A stretch of 64,000 bases of DNA from Delphinapterus leucas (lineage: Eukaryota > Chordata > Mammalia > Artiodactyla > Monodontidae): positions 74,026,145 to 74,090,144 of the forward strand of contig NW_022098076.1 in NCBI RefSeq assembly GCF_002288925.2, given 5' to 3'. This document shows, in pieces, positions 46,856 through 58,741 of the stretch. Both the position numbers and the translations under genes were made by a program. The notes below the pieces were generated by a model. The model was given only the letters and a program-made list of their open reading frames with translations. It made no database searches and was not told the origin of the DNA. Numbering within the stretch: position 1 is the first letter of the stretch; every line of letters starts with the position of its first letter.

Positions 46856-48845
46856 GGATGAAGAAAAACTGAGTCCTGATGAAAGGAAATGTAAGTATAT
46901 GTAGACAGATGCTTTATTAGGTTAATTTTTGTCTGAGATAGTATATCAACTATCAACTGGATTTAGAGGTGAGTAATTTGTCACATACCCATAAAATATT
47001 TTTCTGCTCAATAGAACCCACCTTCTAATTTCTGGTGAGCCAGGTGTCTGACTAGAGTCTTCTCTGAACTTGGAAGAGTGCCACAGAAAGGATACAAGCT
47101 CCTCTAATTGTCCTCATCTCCTGCCACAGCCACTAGCATTGTCCAAGGAAACACTGACCTTTTATGGTGCTAAGTTCCTTGGCCAGTATCCCCGCTCCTC
47201 TCTTACTTTAATCTTTTTACTTTCTTTCCTATCTCCATTCTCCAACCTCCATCTCCATCCTACCCATTCAGTAAAATAATTCTACTTACATCTTTTTCCA
47301 TAAGGATCTATGTTTCCCTTATATTTGTATTCTCTTAATGTTTAACAGATCAACTGCAGCTGGCCTTATCAAAAAACATAAGTCACATGCTGCACGTCTG
47401 ACACAGTGTCAGATCCTGACCTGAGTTTAGCTTTGGCTCTGTAAACTTACCCTTGATGCCAAATGTCACACTTGACACAGAAGCAATTGCTGTGCTGTTT
47501 AGATGTTCCTGACAACGTCTAAATCCATTACTTCATCGAGATATTTTGCTCAATGTCTTCTTCCTTCTATAGATGAATTAATTGTGCCCAACATTGGCCA
47601 TCCTCACTCCAGAGCCCAGCCAGCTATGACAAGCCGGTCAACAACTCTGGGACTGTGTCCCCCTCCCTCTTGAGTTATGGAGGTTCAGACAATCTGTACC
47701 AGCAAGAAAAGAAAGTTTCATTGAAGGGAAGGACCACCAGGGCAGATTTTACTCTTCACTTACAGTAAACTTGAATCATAGGAAATTGTTGTTTTTGTAA
47801 GTCAAACATGGTCAAGCAACAACAACCTTATATGGTTCAGCCCACTGCATGAAGCAAGGCACTCACAGCTCAGCAAAGTCACAAACACCACCATGCACCA
47901 TGAGTATGAAAATAAAAGGGGTCTTAAAAGATCGGTGCATTGCTATTATACACTAAATACCCCGTGTATGGAAATGCTGTTTAAGAGTATATGTGGTTGA
48001 GGGCTTACCCTTCAATGTCTTTTATTTTTAAATACTGAACAAGAGGGACAGATCCCCTGCTCCTCATTGGAGGAAATGAAAGCACCACACCCAGGCAAGC
48101 AAGATTGATGGGAAAACATGTGAATGAAGAACACTTTTCTTATTTTGCGCCACCATCCAAAGGGCTGATTCAAGAGGGTGCTTCATTGTGGTTGATAACT
48201 CATCCAGACACGAAACTCAGAGGGGCACCACCCTCCCACAGGGTCTGGGAGGAGAGACTGGCCCAGGGAGACATGACTAACGCAAGGTCATCCAGGGGCA
48301 CACAGGCTGAACAAGTCGTGAACCTCAACCCTACCAATGTCTGGTCTTTGCTTCATCAGTAGCTACATTTCCTCTTTAAAATTCACGACCAAAGAATACG
48401 AAACCAAAAACCTTCACTGTCCCGGCCAACCCATCTAAAGAAGGAACACAGAAACTCCTTTCAGCAGATCTAACTCCCTTTAGAAATTCTGACATTTGAT
48501 GGGCAATATTACACCTTTCAATGTTTCTTCAAAGGTCATCTTCAACTTTATACCCCCCAGAGTTTTAAATATGAGTCTCTCCTATAAAATAACACATACA
48601 TGCAAACATACACATGAAGTACATGAGCTCTATCGCAAGTATTCACTTAAGGCAGTGAATTAAGGGTATAGTTAAAAAGTCATTCCAATAAATCAAATTT
48701 ATTTAGTATATCTAGGGAAAAACCCTACCATAAGGTTGTAATTTTATGGCATTGTATCATTTAGGTCTCCGAACTTTTGCACTTTTACCCCAAAATACAG
48801 TTTTTAAATCAAAATAATATTCAGGTTCCTTTAAAAAGAAAATCA
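46856..48845. other. Gene-free stretch
   Basis: No gene. A weak reverse-MIR-like patch at about 48240-48350 ('cgcaaggtcatccaggggca') is the only hint of a repeat. Confidence 0.5.
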
Positions 48846-48998
48846 GGGACTTCCCTGGCGGTCCAGTGGTTAAGACTTCACCTTCCAATGCAGGGGGTGT
48901 GGGTTCGAGCTAAGATCCCATATGCCTCTCAGCAGAAAACCAAAAACATTAAAAAAAAAAGAAGCAATATTGTAACAAATTCAATAAAGACTTTAAAA
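48846..48998 (+). mobile_element. tRNA-derived SINE, second subtype, internally deleted
   Basis: 'gggacttccctggcggtcca', 'gcagggggtgtgggttcgag' running directly into 'ctaagatccc', then the tail 'caatattgtaacaaattcaa' and 'taaagacttt'. Compared with 45977-46140 about 14 bases of the middle ('ccctggtcagggag') are missing. Confidence 0.88.
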
Positions 48999-49397
48999 AT
49001 AGTCTACATCCAAATAAATCTTTAAAAAAAATTCAGCTTAAATAATAGGTGTGCTATATAGATACTATCTGTGCATATCTGGAAAATATACACACAAACT
49101 CGTTCCCAAAGCGGCGGCTCTGTCCTCACAAACTTTTGAAATCATTTAAACAGCTTATTTCAAATCCATTTAAAAAGGAAAACAAATGGGACTATAGGGT
49201 TATAATCTAACCAAATCTCTCACCTCTAAATAAATAGAACAAAAGGATAGTATACTTCATTGCAACCCACAGGCTCCCAAATCTCATTTCAAACACCAGT
49301 TTTCATATATCCACTTTTGCCATACTTTGACCAGAACCTCTAACAATAAGAACCATATGTTAAAACTCCTCTACCTCTCCACACTTCAAACTTTATT
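48999..49397. other. Gene-free spacer
   Basis: No supported feature. Confidence 0.5.
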
Positions 49398-49500
49398 CCA
49401 CTTAACAAATACTCATTGAGAGCCTAGAAGATGCACATCACAGGGCTAAATGCTGATGGAAATATAAAAATAAAAGAGGCAACCATCAGAATCCAGGAAA
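49398..49500 (-). mobile_element. L2 LINE 3' end, reverse
   Basis: 'taacaaatactcattgagag' followed by 'cctagaagatgcacatcaca' resembles the antisense L2 end. Confidence 0.55.
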
Positions 49501-49952
49501 CTAATGTCCCATTGAGAGAGAAATCACAAAACCATTAAGTCAGTCTCCCACAGTGCGCTCCTAGGAGCACACACTCCTTGATTTAAGAGTTTTTATATGA
49601 AAAACCAGCGCCACAGCAACATGGACTGGAGAACTGCAAGGCTGAACAAAGTTAAGTCAATGTCTTTGGTAGAATCTTTCAGAAACTTGACAGGCAAATA
49701 TGAATTATGAATCTCCAAGACAGGGAAGCAGATGCAGGACTCCCTGTGCAACTTGATCATGAAACCATTTTTATGTGCATCGCCTTCCATCAGGCACTTT
49801 TGGGGAAACATTGGGTTAAGTGATTAATGGCTTATTGTCTGTTCTGTTCACTTGGGAAGTTTAGAGGACAGAAACCAGCTGGAATGTGGGAGAAGGACTT
49901 CAAGGGGAGATTGCATCCTGAGCTGGACTCTGAGAGAAGAATAGAATTTGAA
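49501..49952. other. Gene-free spacer
   Basis: No supported feature. Confidence 0.5.
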
Positions 49953-50020
49953 TAAAGAAAAGAAAAGGAAAGGGGAAAGAAAGGGAGGGGAAAGGAAGGG
50001 AAGGAAAGGAAAGGAAAGGC
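49953..50020. repeat. Purine-only (GAAAG/GGAAA)n microsatellite
   Basis: Almost unbroken A/G on the plus strand (aaaggaaaggggaaag and variants). Minus-strand frames across it read as Phe/Pro/Ser strings and are artefacts. Confidence 0.9.
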
Positions 50021-50184
50021 AGAGATTTCTTAGGAGACAAGACATAAATCCAACAAAGTTTAGAGCCCAGAATGAGGATGACACATTTAGAAGCCAATAA
50101 ACGGAACAGAATTACTAGAGAGAAGGGCCCATGTTGAGGAATGACAGCATAAAAATATAAAGGCTGAAAGTACTAACCTGGTGT

Positions 50185-50345
50185 TAGTTTTTCTAATTCT
50201 CCCAACAACCCTGAAAGATAGGCATTATTACTATGATCATTGTACAGATCAGGAAACTGAGACTTGAGGAGAGTAAGAAAGTTTCTAAAGGTCTCATAAC
50301 CGGTAAATAGCCAAGCTGGGATTTGAACCCAAGTGTGTCTGATCA
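50185..50345 (-). mobile_element. MIR SINE, reverse
   Basis: 'cccaacaaccctgaaagata', 'cattgtacagatcaggaaac' and 'gctgggatttgaacccaagt' are a well-preserved reverse MIR core. Confidence 0.82.
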
Positions 50346-50359
50346 CAAAAATAGCTGAA

Positions 50360-50760
50360 ATCAATTGGGTAGGACTTTAAAAGCCAAAATGGGGTTGGGG
50401 GGTATTTTTATATTAGGGGCAGTAGAGGTTTCCAGGTACTGGAGATTTCTCAGAAGGGCATTGACGTGAAACTAGTGTCTTAGGAAGATAGCTCAACAAT
50501 CGTGCTCAGGAGGAAGGAAACAGAATCTGGGATGCCATTTAGAGGCTCTTTCAGTGACTTGACATGAGGAGACGTGAAGCTGGAGGAACCTGGAGCTGAT
50601 GGAAGTGAAGTGCTGGGACCAATTGTTTGCAAGTGGAGCCTCTGCCCATTCAAAGGGAGAGGGGAGGGGGAGCCACACTTGGTGACTAATTGAACGTAGG
50701 TGTTAAAGGAGAGGGAGGAGTCCCAAATGACTTTTCCACCCCTTTCTTGACTCTCTTCAC
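50360..50760 (-). mobile_element. L2 LINE fragment, reverse
   Basis: 'gggcattgacgtgaaactag' and 'aaaggagagggaggagtccc', with 'aaatgacttttcc', resemble antisense L2 ('gagtgacatgatctg...', 'gagaggagtcaaggatgac'). It is heavily diverged. The minus-strand frame at 50480-50806 lies inside. Confidence 0.5.
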
Positions 50761-51039
50761 CCCAAATGAAGGTGTAAACGATGAACTGTTGAAAGGACCT
50801 CTGCACAGAAAAGGAAAGAGCTGGTTAATCCTGGCATTTGACAGAGTTCCACGATGCACAGTGGAGCTGGGTTATGACAAAGGAGCCACATACACAGGTG
50901 CACATGTGTGTTTCCTACAGCAGCAACTATAAAAAACCAGGACTACTATCCTGCAGAAGTTCCCAACTTTTCTTTTAAAGGGAGAGTCCTTATTCTCAAA
51001 CTTGTTTGAGAACCGCTTATTTCAAAGTCAAAGAGAGAG
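50761..51039. other. Gene-free spacer
   Basis: No supported feature. Confidence 0.5.
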
Positions 51040-51165
51040 TATCTAGGGGTCTAGTTCTAAACTGAAGGACCTTGAACAAGTTCCTTCAACTTTTTAAACT
51101 CCAGGCTCTCATCTCCAAAATGGAAACGATGACTTAAGAAGTGCATTTGAGGCAGTAAATCCTGT
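51040..51165 (+). mobile_element. MIR SINE fragment
   Basis: 'accttgaacaagttccttca' followed by 'ctctcatctccaaaatggaa' matches the MIR 3' half. Confidence 0.65.
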
Positions 51166-51700
51166 AATTCTCATAAACAGTACCAAATGACAGATCTTTG
51201 GCTAGAGTTAAATGTCTTTGGGATAGGCTGTATTCTGACCCTCTGCCTCCCTTTTCCAGCAGACCTCTGCATATGTGAAAACCTTCATAGTCCTGAGACA
51301 CAAATCTGGTCTTTATGCCATGTGGCCTCTAAGGCACAACACGTGGAGTGACAGGTGACAATTAGATTGTGACCAACAGCTATACTTCCTTCTAACACAA
51401 AGGGAGCTTTGCAAGGTACTCTGGACACTTACTAGATGAACAGTCCCTACAGAGAAGTCAAAACATTTTGCTTTCAGATGGATATGTGAGTGAACTGAGA
51501 CCCAACATATAGTAAATGCCTAAATCTCAATTATAATGTCTCCATCACTTTTGTTTATTCTTAAAATTCTGTGTATGTGTAATGATTGCACTAAAGGGAT
51601 ATAAATTTTCCACGAAATGGTCAAACAAGAGCTGAAAAGCTCTGGTCAGTCACACCGATTTGTTTTACTGAGTTCACATTTTTCCTCCTGAGAGGACTAT
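51166..51700. other. Gene-free spacer
   Basis: No supported feature. Confidence 0.5.
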
Positions 51701-51715
51701 AAGACCATGTTTTTT

Positions 51716-51942
51716 TTGTTTTTTTTTTTGTTGTTGTTGTATGCGGGCCTCTCACTGTTGTGGCCTCTCCCGTTGCGGAGCACAGGCTCCGGACGCGCAG
51801 GCTCCGGACGCGCAGGCTCAGCGGCCATGGCTCACTGGCCCAGCCGCTCCGCAGCATGTGGGATCTTCCCGGTCAGAGGCACGGACCCGCGTCCCCTGCA
51901 TCGGCAGGCGGACTCCCAACCACTGTGCCACCAGCGAAGCCC
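51716..51942 (-). mobile_element. CHR-type SINE, short form, reverse, with internal 15-bp duplication
   Basis: 'gttgcggagcacaggctccg', 'ggctcagcggccatggctca', 'cctgcatcggcaggcggact'. Inside it, gctccggacgcgcag is present twice in tandem (51786-51800 and 51801-51815), but once in the sister elements. Flanks aagaccatgtttttt (51701-51715) and aagaccatgcttttt (51943-51957) are the target duplication. Its CpG-rich, little-decayed sequence suggests youth. Confidence 0.95.
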
Positions 51943-51957
51943 AAGACCATGCTTTTT

Positions 51958-52993
51958 GATTGGCTACAGACAGAACTCTTTCAGAGCCCCAATAAGAAGC
52001 TAATTTCTCTATCCAAGATCCTGCCAGCATTTCCAAACTTCTTCACCAATTTATGCCTTCACAAGCCCTTCAGACAAAAAGTAAAAATGTCTGAGATCAA
52101 GAAAGCTATAACATGACTACAAAAGGTCAGAGACCTTGGCTGGGGAAGCCACAGGATATGCATGGAATGAGTATTGCCAGAATTATCGAGCTGGACACAT
52201 CTCTCTTGCTGTTTCCTTACATGAGCCCAGCAAGGTGCTGTTTTATGTCAACGGCATGAGTCAACTACCACAGGGGCCTGCTCACATGGAAAACAGATAG
52301 TGCACAGCCCACAGTGAGCACTGCTTCACACTGTTCTCTCCCTGGAAATGAGAACGGGACTACAGCCAGGGTGAGGGTTGGGCGGTGGGGATGAAAGAGA
52401 GCCAATTTATTCTAAAACAGTCAAGAAAACTGAGGTCCATCTGTCAAAATGGAATCCATTGCTAACACTAAGTGATGGCATGCATTTTCTTTTGGAGTGG
52501 AGAATGGATGAAGCTGGAAGCATCCCAGAATCTGAAATTGGTTTCACCCAGAGCAGACCCCAAGACAATGATTTGAATGCAAGTAGTTAAGTGAAAGGAC
52601 ATCCTTGAAAACACCAGAAGGAAAATGGGAAGGTAAGCAAGGGGGGAAAAAAACAGCACAGGGTACAGATGCTGTGGGTATCTGAGGCTTAATCGCTTTG
52701 GGTACAATTAGGATATAGGGTTGATTGCATCCCACAGTTGTCCCACTGAAGGGTAAGGAAACGGGGGTATTTATCCTCCACTGCCCTTTCATCATTCAGG
52801 AGGACTACTCCAGGTGCATTAACTCCCTGGCAATTCCTACTTGCCCTCACACAGGTCAAGAGAATGCCCTCAAGCAGGGTCACGGTACCTGCAGAGGACA
52901 CTGCCATCCACGTGCACTAAGAAGGTGAGTGCCAAGTGTGGACTCCAACAATGTCTGCTACAGTTGGCTGAAGAAGCTGTGAGTGTAATTAAA
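51958..52993. other. Gene-free spacer
   Basis: No supported gene. Overlapping antiparallel frames at 52468-52928 have no recognisable domain. Confidence 0.5.
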
Positions 52994-53004
52994 AACCAAG
53001 AGTG

Positions 53005-53175
53005 TGCTGATGCAGGGGACATGGGTTCGTGCCCCGGTCCGGGAAGATCCCACATGCCGCGGAGAGGCTGGGCCCGTGAGCCATGGCCGCTGAGCCTGCA
53101 CGTCCGGAGCCTGTGCTCTGCAACGGGAGAGGCCACAGCAGTGAGAGGTCCGCGTACCGCAAAAAAAAAAAAACA
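53005..53175 (+). mobile_element. 5'-truncated CHR-type SINE
   Basis: Begins inside the tRNA-like head ('tgctgatgcaggggacatgg'), so the first roughly 45 bases including the A box are absent. It runs to 'gtccgcgtaccgc' and a 13-A run. The direct repeat aaccaagagtg is perfect at 52994-53004 and 53176-53186. Confidence 0.94.
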
Positions 53176-53214
53176 AACCAAGAGTGGAGGGTTGAAGAGG
53201 TGGAGCACAGAGGG

Positions 53215-53528
53215 TTTTTAGGGCAGTGAAAATACCTTGTACAATAATATTATAATGGTGGATTTTACATGTTTTTATACATTTAGCCGAACACATAGAA
53301 TGTATAACACCAAGAGTGAACCTTAATGTAAACTATGGACTTTGGGTGATTACGATCTGCCAATGTAGATTCATCAATTGTAGCAAAAGTACCACTCTAG
53401 TGAGGGATGTCAATAATGGGAAAGGCTATGCATGTGTAGCACAAGATATCTCTGCACCCTCTTCCAATTGTGCTGTGAACTTAAAACTTCTCTTAAAAAA
53501 TAAAAACAAAAAACCAAAAAACAAATGA
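53215..53528 (+). mobile_element. L1M-class 3' UTR
   Basis: 'agaatgtataacaccaagag', 'gtaaactatggactttgggt' and 'gctatgcatgtgtagcacaa', then an A-rich end, is a well-known old L1 3' UTR. Confidence 0.85.
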
Positions 53529-53929
53529 GAAGTTTGTAATTCCTTCAGATGTCATTCAGATCCAGTTTATGTCATCTAGTGGAGTGGCAATCTTTTAAAA
53601 GTCTGATGGCTGAGAACGGGGCTGAAACCAGCTTTTACTGGGTGTGGTTATTGTGTTCCATCCCGTCCACCTCCACACGTGGATTACTACAGTAGCTGTT
53701 TAAGATACCTCCTTCCTTCCAAGTCTTCCTGTCCTCCTCCCTTTCCTACACATACACATGCCAAGCCAAGCAAGTAAACACTATCTTAATAAAGATCTCA
53801 CGTACATTCCGTTAAATGCTTAATTAAATGCAACACAACCATTGTACTTTTAAAGTCTTTTGTGAAAGTGAATCTACTAATCAGAAAGAATCCTTTGTCA
53901 CATCTTGGATCCCAATTTGCGTGTCACAA
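53529..53929. other. Gene-free spacer
   Basis: No supported feature. Confidence 0.5.
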
Positions 53930-54290
53930 ATTGTGATCACAATATGAAACAATTTCTAGAATATATCATTAAGGTAGAAAAAACACAAACAACAAAAAAA
54001 CAAGGTACAGAACAGTGTGGAATGTAAGTTGTTGTTTGTGTAAAAAGAGGGGGACTAGAGAGTGAGAAATGGACATATAGACAGACCAATAGGCAAGTAG
54101 AAACAGAGATGTATAGGGACATAAAAATATACATGTCCAGACAGGATACCTCCAAGAGAATACACAAGAAACTAGAGATACAGTGATTGCCTCTGGGGAA
54201 GGAAAATGGAAAATAAAATGTGAGGGAGATTTTTCACCATTTACCATTGAACATTATTTGAATTCTTGTCATGTGCATGCATTATTGTTT
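53930..54290 (+). mobile_element. Ancient L1M 3' region
   Basis: 'ggtacagaacagtgtggaat', 'aatacacaagaaactagaga' and 'gtgattgcctctggggaagg' are in the order of the L1ME-type 3' end. Confidence 0.75.
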
Positions 54291-54369
54291 CCTTCAACTT
54301 GTGTGAGATAGATAAACAGCTAAGGTGGAAAGTAAAGGAATAACAGTAAATATGGTCCCAGTTTCTAGC

Positions 54370-54560
54370 CTGCACCTTCCGCTCCAGCCAGGCATTCCCC
54401 TACCTGCCCTTAAATGTGCAACATTTAGTTCCAACACGTTCAGACTGTGCCTCTGATAAATGCTTTCCTCATCCCTGCTGCTTCTTCATAACCTGCCCAG
54501 CTCAAGTCTCACTTGCTTTAAGAAATTTCCCCCTCATAATTCCAGACCAATGTGACCACC
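54370..54560 (+). mobile_element. L2 LINE fragment
   Basis: 'ccttccgctccagccaggca', 'cccagctcaagtctcacttg' and 'ctttaagaaatttcccc' resemble plus-strand L2. Confidence 0.5.
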
Positions 54561-54942
54561 CACCCACCACCACCAAATCCTACAGCCTTCCTTTATTTCA
54601 CAGCAAGCACATTTGATCTGGTCAATAGGATCAAGGTGATTATTTGTGTTCCCTGTATCACGTGCCTCAGGTGGAGGTGCTGAGGAAATGCCTGGGAGCT
54701 GGAGAGCTGCTTCTGTAGCAAAGAAGTTGTCTTATCAAGGGCAGGGGTTGCCAATCCCAGCAACTTTCAGCTAAACCAGGGAATTATAGAGCAGTATATC
54801 TTGATATCTTCCAGGTCAAAAGCTAACTTTAGAGAACATACTGCAGAGATGGTTGGCACAGGACAGGAGGTAAAGAAATGGCCCAGAAGTCCCACCACAT
54901 TAGATTATAGAAAAGGAAAAGGTTTGGGGAGGTTACCTGTTA
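54561..54942. other. Gene-free spacer
   Basis: No supported feature. Confidence 0.5.
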
Positions 54943-54957
54943 GGCTTTCTGTCTTCT

Positions 54958-55168
54958 TTTTTTTTTTTTTTTTTTGCGGTATGCTGGCCTCTCACTGCTG
55001 TGGCCTCTCCCGTTGCGGAGCACAGGTTCCGGACGCGCAGGCTCAGCGGCCATGGCTCACGGGCCCAGCCACTCCGTGGCATGTGGGATCTTCCCGGACT
55101 GGGGCAGGAACCCGTGTCCCCTGCATCGGCAGGTGGACTCTCAACCACTGTGCCACAAGGGAAGCCCT
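54958..55168 (-). mobile_element. CHR-type SINE, short form, reverse
   Basis: An 18-T run, 'gttgcggagcacaggttccg', 'ggctcagcggccatggctca', 'cctgcatcggcaggtggact'. The direct repeat ggctttctgtcttct is perfect at 54943-54957 and 55169-55183. Frames of 64-157 codons across here are SINE translations. Confidence 0.96.
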
Positions 55169-55287
55169 GGCTTTCTGTCTTCTATACACAGTAAAAGATG
55201 TGGACGTGCCCATTTGGAGGGTGAAACTAAGACAGTGCCAAATGGCTCCCGAAGAAAAGGAAGAGGGCAATTAAGGATTGGGGTGGG

Positions 55288-55481
55288 ATAGCACAGGGAG
55301 ATCAGCTCAGTGCTTTGTGACCACCTAGAGGGGTGGGATAGGGAGGATGGGAGGGAGACGCAGGAGGGAGGAGAAATGGGGATATATGTATATGTATAGC
55401 TGATTCACTTTGTTATACAGCAGAAACTAACACACTATTGTAAAGCAATTATACTCCAATAAAGATGTTAAAAAGAAAAAA
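55288..55481 (+). mobile_element. Very short L1 3' end with perfect 15-bp duplication
   Basis: 'atagcacagggagatcagct', 'gcaattatactccaataaag' and an A tail. Flanks aaggattggggtggg at 55273-55287 and 55482-55496 are identical. Confidence 0.96.
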
Positions 55482-55685
55482 AAGGATTGGGGTGGGGGTA
55501 AGGGGCAGCTACAGTCCTCCACATAGAAAGAAAAAGATGCCGTCAGTGAAGAGGGGGAGAAGAAAGACATCCTTTATTAGCATGGCTGGAAAAGTAGACT
55601 TTGGAAAACAGATAAGAAGGATAAGAATTTGTACAGAGTATGTAAACTGACTTCAGAGAAATTTGCATTACTAATCAATGTCTCC

Positions 55686-56013
55686 TGCTATAGACTGAAT
55701 GTTTGTGTTCCACCTGCAAAATTTTTATTTTCGTCACCAATGTGATGGTATTTGGAGGTGGGGCCTTTGGGAAGTGACTAAATGTCCTTATAAAAGAGAC
55801 CCCAGAGAGATCCTTCATCCCTTCCACCATGTAAGAACACAGTGAGAAGTTGGCCATCTATGAACCAGGAAGCAGGTCTTCACCAGACACTGAAGCTGCT
55901 GGCACCTCATTCTTGGACTTACAGCCTCTAGGACTGTGAAAAATAAATTGTTATTGTCTACAAGCCACCCAGTCTATGGTATTCTGTTATAGCAGCCCAA
56001 ATGAACTAAGACA
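55686..56013 (+). mobile_element. MST/MLT1A-type MaLR solo LTR with perfect 5-bp duplication
   Basis: Starts 'tgctatagactgaatgtttg', contains 'gtgatggtatttggaggtgg' and 'ataaaagagaccccagagag', and ends 'aaatgaactaagaca'. The five-mer tctcc lies directly before (55681-55685) and after (56014-56018). It is well preserved, with an AATAAA-type word near its 3' part ('aaaaataaattg'). Confidence 0.93.
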
Positions 56014-56755
56014 TCTCCCAATTCCTGCCTTGGCTGGCCCTCACTGTTTAGTCTTTCTCTTCACCTTTTCCATATTTCATGTATTGATGATGTTATTCCA
56101 TCAAAATCCAAGGTCTTAGGATTCCCAAATACTTTGCCCTTTGTTTCACCAGTAGTTAACTTACTTGCTTTTTTATATACAAGCATATCTCAAGGTCAAA
56201 GTTCCTTCCTGAAGATATAATTATTTTCCCTTCTCAATTAGAACATGCTGCTTTTTCCCCCAGCTGGTTTTACAGGATAAAACTGCAACAGACTTGAAAG
56301 CATTTCTAAATCACAAATCAAAATTTATTTCCATCAAGCTTCATACTATCCAAACACGTCTAGTTTTTGTCTCTCTCTGCTTTGAAGTTTTCATTTTATC
56401 CAAATGAAGTAGTTGGTGGCTCTGAAGCTGTTTTGTGCTCAATATAAAGTGTACTTCTGTCCACGTCTTCACTTTTCTGGCCTTGGTACCAGGTTCACAG
56501 TTTCCTTAGAAAGAAAGCTGTCCAACTATTTTTGGAAGAACAATGCCTTTTGGTAATCTACCAGGATGATTCCTTGTTAAAGATATTGCAGCCTTTCAGA
56601 TATCCAGCTCCTTACACATGATAAATTAGAGCTGAAAATTAAGTAGAAATGCCCCTGCCTTGCCAAAGGCACCCAGAGCACAGTCACAATTGTGGAAATA
56701 AGATGCCCATTGTCACTTTATTGAACGCATATTGCCAACCAATTCAGTAATTTTT
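56014..56755. other. Gene-free spacer
   Basis: No supported feature. Confidence 0.5.
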
Positions 56756-56764
56756 AAATTTCTT

Positions 56765-57754
56765 AAACAAAAAACCCAATCCAAAAGTGGGCAGAAGATC
56801 TAAATAGACATTTCTCCAAAGAAGATGTACAGATTGTCAAGAAACACATGAAAGGATGCTCAACATCACTAATCATTAGAGAAATGCAAATCAAAACTAC
56901 AATGAGGTATCACCTCACACCAGTCAGAATGGCCATCATCAAAACAATCTAGAAACAATAAATGCTGGAGAGGGTGTGGAGAACAGGGAACACTCTTGCA
57001 CTGTTGGTGGGAATGTAAATGATACAGCCACTATGGAGAACAGTATGGAGGGTCCCTAAAAAACTAAAAATAGAACTACCACATGACCCAGCGATCCCAC
57101 TACTGGGCATATACCCTGAGAAAACCATAATTCAAAAAGAGTCATGTACCCCAATGTTCATTGCAGCTCTATTTACAATAGCCAGGACATGAGAGCAACC
57201 TAAGTGTCCATCGACAGATGAATGGATAAAGAAGATGTGGCACATATAAACAATGGAATATTACTCAACCATAAAAAGAAACGAAATTGAGTTATTTGTA
57301 GTGAGGTGGCTGGACCTAGAGTCTGTCATACAAAGTGAAGTAAGTCAGAAAGAGAAAAACAAATACCATATGCTAACACATATATATGGAATCTAAAAAT
57401 AAAAGTGGTTCTGAAGAACCTGGGGCAGGACAGGAATAAAGACGCAGATGTAGAGAATGGACTTGAGGACACGGGGAGGGGAAGGTTAAGCTGGGACGAA
57501 GTGAGAGAGTGGCATGGTCATATATACACTACCAAATGTAAAATAGATCGCTAGTGGGAAGAAGCCACATAGCACGGGGAGATCAGCTCGGTGCTTTGTG
57601 ACCACCTAGAGGAGTAGGATAGGGAGGGTGGGAGGGAGACGCAAGAGGGAGGAGATATGGGGATATATGTATGTGTATAGCTGATTCACTTTGTTATAAA
57701 GCAGAAACACACCATTGTAAAGCAATTATACTCCAATAAAGATGTTAAAAAGAA
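56765..57754 (+). mobile_element. 5'-truncated L1, about 1 kb
   Basis: Starts in late ORF2 ('aacccaatccaaaagtgggc'), continues 'aaatgctggagagggtgtgg' and 'gaatggataaagaagatgtg', the full 3' UTR and 'ctccaataaagatgttaaaa'. The ORF2 frame carries stops and indels. The direct repeat aaatttctt lies at 56756-56764 and 57755-57763. It has the longest ORF2-plus-UTR stretch of this younger L1 lineage here. Confidence 0.95.
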
Positions 57755-57763
57755 AAATTTCTT

Positions 57764-58741
57764 TTGACATTTCAGTCATTGTCTATCATTTTAGAGCAAT
57801 ATCTGTTGTTTACGAAAATTGAAACTTGAGGCATGTTAGGTTAAAATAAGTGACTTTGGAATCTAAACAAGAAAGTTTTTTAGGGCAACATAAAACATAT
57901 AAAATCACTTCTCAGTAATTTCCATCTTCAGCCTGTCAGCGACATTCTGTATAATGTCCTCTTCCTTTGCACTATTAATTGAATGACTAGAGATCTGGGG
58001 CATTATCTCAAGTAATAAAAATATAAGAACTACAGCCTGGAGAAGTGGGGAAGGGCTGGGAGTGTAACTGTACATGAACGCACAGCATTTGGCCAACTAA
58101 ATCATCCGTAGTGTTTATTGAATCTAGCATAATGACAAGAAGGTTGAAAAGAATATGAGACACTGAGTTGAAAAATTAAGAAATAATCACTGCTGAGTAA
58201 GAACCTAATTGAGCATAAGTGACGCTCTCTTTCTGTTATTCTGGCTTCAAAAGTCTTTAAGCAGAAACAGGGTCCTAATCCTATATTGATGATGCTGAGC
58301 TCCCCACCCTCAGACCAGTCTGCAATCTCTTCTGGCCAGCAATGGGAGCTTGATGCAAGGCAGAGATAGACAGAATGGCCAATGAGATGCAATAAGGTAG
58401 TGATGGCAGAATGGGCCAAAACAGGATGGAGAGAAACTTAGAAGACAAAGGTCCATTAGGAGAATCCATGGTCCATTTGCATAAAGATACCTAGTTCTCA
58501 TACATATATAAAAAATGAAGTAAACAGAAATTCTGCATTTTCCATCATTCCTTGATCCCAGACCAATCCTAAAGTGGGACCTAGAGAAGAATAAGTAAGG
58601 TCTCCAAATAAGGGCTGGCAATGGGTAGATGAGTGGAAACTCTGAGCCCAAATCTTTTCTTCAGACTCAGGAGAGGCCTAGATATCACTAAAATATTCTC
58701 TGAGTTCTTATAATGAGAAAAGCAACAACAACAAAAATACA
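57764..58741. other. Gene-free spacer
   Basis: No supported gene. Three overlapping minus-strand frames at 58102-58784 are hydrophobic, unrecognised and mutually exclusive. Confidence 0.5.

Noticed and set aside
49953..50020. Purine tract as a regulatory (GAGA-like) element
   Set aside because: Simple-sequence expansion explains it and no nearby promoter is visible.
54801..55274. 157-codon plus-strand frame
   Set aside because: The middle is translated SINE (poly-Phe from the T run, then CHR sequence). The same peptide motifs appear from other SINEs in this window.
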